Shown here: in pieces, positions 40,136 through 42,914 of the stretch
How the letters are laid out: the number at the start of each line of letters is the position of its first letter
Numbering within the stretch: position 1 is the stretch's first letter
Assembly (NCBI GenBank): GCA_963558965.1
Contig: CAUWIT010000017.1
Span: forward strand, 1-42,914
Direction: 5' to 3'
Length of the DNA stretch: 42,914 bases
Source of the DNA: Gallibacter sp963558965
GTDB lineage: Bacteria; Bacillota; Clostridia; Peptostreptococcales; Anaerovoracaceae
The notes under the pieces: generated by a model
What the model was told of the DNA's origin: nothing
What the model saw: only the letters and a program-made list of their open reading frames with translations
The model's database searches: none
Position numbers and translations under genes: made by a program

Positions 40136-42914
40136 ATGAATAAATCAGCTATAAAAAATTACGCCGTATGGGCTAGAAACGAACTAATAAAAAGAGTTAC
40201 ACGAAAAGCCTACGAATACGGCATAGAAAAACAAGGCTTAGTTATACCAAAAGACGCAGAAGTAGTCTATGACAAAGTCCTAACAGAAGAAGAACAAGCA
40301 AATAGAAAACAACTAATAAAAGAAATAGAAAAAAAAGGATACGAGCAAGTAATCGAAGAAGTTTCATACACTTGGTTTAACAGATTTATCGCCCTAAGAT
40401 TTATGGAAGTAAACAACTATCTACCACAAAAGATAAGAGTGTTTACAAACGCACAAAACGAATTTAAGCCACAGCTTTTAGACGAAGCCATGAACATAGA
40501 ACTTAACGGCGTAGACAAAGAACTAGTCTATGAACTAATTGAAAACAACGAAAGAGATGAGCTATACAAATTGCTATTTTTAGCAACTTGCAACGATATG
40601 GGAAATTATCTACCGGGTATTTTTACAAGTATTTCAGATTACAAAACATTGCTTTTTCCAGACAACCTACTTAAAGAAGACAGTGTTTTAGGTAAGCTTA
40701 TTTCAGATATAGACGAAGACACTTGGCAAGAACAGGTACAGGCAATAGGCTGGATGTATCAGTATTACATATCTGAAAAACACGAACAAGTTGTAAATAT
40801 ATTAAAAGGTAAGATAAAAAAAGAAGATATCCCTGCGGCAACACAGCTATGGACTACTGACTGGGTTGTTAGATATATGGTTGACAACTCTTTAGGCAGA
40901 TACTGGGTTGAAAGAAATCCAGAGAGTCCATTAAAGGATAAGCTTGTCTATTTGGCAACTTCTAAAAATGATGATTTGCCTGTGGTAAATGAAAGAGTAA
41001 ATCCAGAGGACATCACATTTCTTGACCCATGTATGGGCAGCGGCCATATTTTAGTTTACGCATTTGATGTACTTATGGAAATCTACAAAGAGTGCGGCTA
41101 TGCCGAAAGAGATGCTGCTTTGAGTATCCTTGAAAACAACCTATATGGTCTTGATATTGATGACAGAGCTTATCAGCTATCTTATTTTGCAGTTATGATG
41201 AAGGCAAGAAGCTATAACCGCAGAGCTTTAAGAAAAGGTGTTGTACCAAAAATAGCATCAATTCAAGAAAGCAACAACATCAAAACTTTTGCTTGTGATG
41301 GTGTTACAAATGATGCTGAAATGAACAAGATTGGCGAATATTTAGTAGATACTTTTAAGGATGCAAAAGAGCTTGGCGCTCTTATAAATGTTAAGGAAGC
41401 TGACTATAAGAGTTTTACTTTATACTTAGAAAAAATATATGACAATGGCATTTCTGATTTATCAGCTGTTAATTGGTTTGAAAACACTTTGCCAGAAATG
41501 AAAGCTTTTGCCACTCAGGCTGAAATCCTAAGCAAGAAGTTTACAGTTGTTACTACAAATCCACCTTATATGGGCAAGATGGAAGGCGAGCTTAAAAAGT
41601 TTGTAACTAAAAACTACAAGGACTACTCATCGGATATTTTTGCTGTATTTATGCGCAGAAACTTTGATATGACTGTTCCTGGCGGTTATCTTGGTTTTAT
41701 GACGCCTTTTGTTTGGATGTTTATTAAGTCCTACGAAAAGCTAAGGCAGTATATTATAGATAACAAAAACATCGCTACTTTGGTTCAGATGGAGTACTCT
41801 GCTTATGAGGAGGCCACTGTGCCTATCTGCTCATTTGCACTTAAAAATGCTAAGGATGACTCTCTTGGCTATTACTACAGATTGTCTGATTTTAAAGGCG
41901 GAATGGCAGTCCAGCAGGCCAAGGTTTTAGAGGCGCAGCAAAACAAGGACTGTGGTTACTTCTACGAAGCTGATGAAAGAAACTTTGAAAAGATACCTGG
42001 AAGTCCGGTGGCATATTGGGCGTCACAAGAAGCAATAGAAAACTTTCTAAAAAATGATTTAAATTCATATGGAAATGCAGTAAAAGGCTTAGATACATGT
42101 GATAACAATCGTTTCGTAAGAGACTGGTATGAAGTAATATTTAATAAAATAGGTTTAAATATCGATAGTTGTTCTAATACCTTTAATAACAATTGGTTTC
42201 CTTATTGCAAAGGTGGAGGATATAGAAAATGGTATGGTTTATATGAAAAAGTTGTAAATTGGGAAAACGATGGTGAAATATTACGTAATTTAAGAGATGA
42301 AAGAGGTAAAATCAAATCCAGACCTCAAAATACTAGATATTATTTCAATAAAGGCATTACTTTTTCTACCATAACAAGTGCTAAACTTTCAATGCGTTTT
42401 ATGGAAAATTCTATCTTTGGTGGTGGAGGTTCTGGAATATTTTGCGATAATGGTAAAGAAATATTAGGATTTCTAAACTCTAAAATAACTGATTATTATC
42501 TTCAATTATTGAATCCAACTTTAAATTTTCTTGTTGGTGATATGTTATCATTGCCAATAAATGAAAATATACTTGATAACTCTAATATACTTACTATTGT
42601 TGAAAATAACATCACTCTATCCAAGCAAGACTGGGACTCATTCGAAACATCATGGGATTTCACAGTTCACCCATTAGTAAAAAGTCATACATCAACAGTA
42701 AGCGAAGCTTACAATCTATGGAAATCTGAGTGTGAAGATAGATTTACAAAACTAAAAGCAAACGAAGAAGAACTAAACCGCATATTCATTGACATTTACG
42801 GACTTGCAGATGAACTAACACCTGAGGTAGACGAAAAGGACGTAACAGTTTACAGAGTCTTTGATAACAAAGAAGACATTCCTGAGGCTATGGGCAAGAG
42901 CAAATACGCTCTAA
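40136..42914 (+). CDS. pglX: BREX-type adenine-specific DNA methyltransferase PglX/BrxX, cut by window end
   Basis: 926 codons are open to the last base; the family is usually about 1,150-1,250 residues, so roughly the last fifth is missing. The start MNKSAIKNYAVWARNELIKR is the hallmark of PglX of BREX type 1. Motif I is DPCMGSGH (about residue 300), motif IV is TNPPYMGKM (about 480), and the family block NRFVRDWYEV ... WFPYCKGGGYRKWYG follows. The enzyme methylates one adenine strand of a non-palindromic site, marking self DNA in phage exclusion. No brxA, brxB or brxC lies upstream; a divergent XRE gene does. Codon use changes in the target-recognition part (about 42050-42600). Confidence 0.92.
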   Translation, partial: MNKSAIKNYAVWARNELIKRVTRKAYEYGIEKQGLVIPKDAEVVYDKVLTEEEQANRKQLIKEIEKKGYEQVIEEVSYTWFNRFIALRFMEVNNYLPQKIRVFTNAQNEFKPQLLDEAMNIELNGVDKELVYELIENNERDELYKLLFLATCNDMGNYLPGIFTSISDYKTLLFPDNLLKEDSVLGKLISDIDEDTWQEQVQAIGWMYQYYISEKHEQVVNILKGKIKKEDIPAATQLWTTDWVVRYMVDNSLGRYWVERNPESPLKDKLVYLATSKNDDLPVVNERVNPEDITFLDPCMGSGHILVYAFDVLMEIYKECGYAERDAALSILENNLYGLDIDDRAYQLSYFAVMMKARSYNRRALRKGVVPKIASIQESNNIKTFACDGVTNDAEMNKIGEYLVDTFKDAKELGALINVKEADYKSFTLYLEKIYDNGISDLSAVNWFENTLPEMKAFATQAEILSKKFTVVTTNPPYMGKMEGELKKFVTKNYKDYSSDIFAVFMRRNFDMTVPGGYLGFMTPFVWMFIKSYEKLRQYIIDNKNIATLVQMEYSAYEEATVPICSFALKNAKDDSLGYYYRLSDFKGGMAVQQAKVLEAQQNKDCGYFYEADERNFEKIPGSPVAYWASQEAIENFLKNDLNSYGNAVKGLDTCDNNRFVRDWYEVIFNKIGLNIDSCSNTFNNNWFPYCKGGGYRKWYGLYEKVVNWENDGEILRNLRDERGKIKSRPQNTRYYFNKGITFSTITSAKLSMRFMENSIFGGGGSGIFCDNGKEILGFLNSKITDYYLQLLNPTLNFLVGDMLSLPINENILDNSNILTIVENNITLSKQDWDSFETSWDFTVHPLVKSHTSTVSEAYNLWKSECEDRFTKLKANEEELNRIFIDIYGLADELTPEVDEKDVTVYRVFDNKEDIPEAMGKSKYAL

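Overview
The window comes from a low-GC Gram-positive anaerobe, most likely Bacillota, class Clostridia. The evidence is AT-rich DNA with AGGAGG-type ribosome binding sites, an SRP operon with ylxM, PrkC with PASTA domains, SepF and DivIVA, and Big_2 and leucine-rich surface proteins typical of Peptostreptococcales-like bacteria. The genus cannot be fixed from the sequence. Most of the window is compact core chromosome; accessory DNA lies at the two ends.

Left end (1-3770): the 3' part of a tRNA-Phe gene, then a secreted surface-protein gene split by an IS200/IS605-family element (about 634-2188). The element's tnpA has lost its centre, its tnpB carries an in-frame stop, and the host gene has a further frameshift, so element and target have decayed together.

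Core, plus strand (3798-20683): thymidine kinase; a TIGR01212 radical SAM protein (minus strand); queH, asnA, priA, def, fmt, rsmB, the PrpC/PrkC phosphatase-kinase pair, rsgA, rpe, a two-gene polysaccharide-type ABC exporter, ddl and thrS. The last ten or so genes are nearly contiguous, with several stop/start overlaps. They couple translation start and rRNA maturation to envelope signalling and wall synthesis.

Core, continued (20774-32023): telA; the SRP/ribosome operon ylxM-ffh-rpsP-khpA-rimM-trmD; then a HlyD-like membrane protein, yggS, sepF, divIVA, lspA, rluD and a flavin reductase (division and envelope). Next come a 44-residue zinc-finger protein on the minus strand and an alpha/beta hydrolase with a palindromic operator at its promoter.

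Minus-strand block (32084-36151): rpsB-tsf with a structured leader, an orphan LytTR domain, and yicC-gmk-rpoZ. rqcH is divergent from yicC.

Right end (37903-42914): a secreted leucine-rich-repeat protein with thirteen 21-residue repeats, an XRE regulator, and the first 926 codons of a BREX-type PglX DNA methyltransferase that runs off the window. It has no brxA/B/C upstream, so it is either a stand-alone enzyme or the first gene of an unusual phage-defence operon. The other notable signals are a GNRA-capped hairpin between the Shine-Dalgarno sequence and AUG of lspA, a possible RNA switch ahead of rpsB, and a homopolymer at the 5' end of the LytTR gene.
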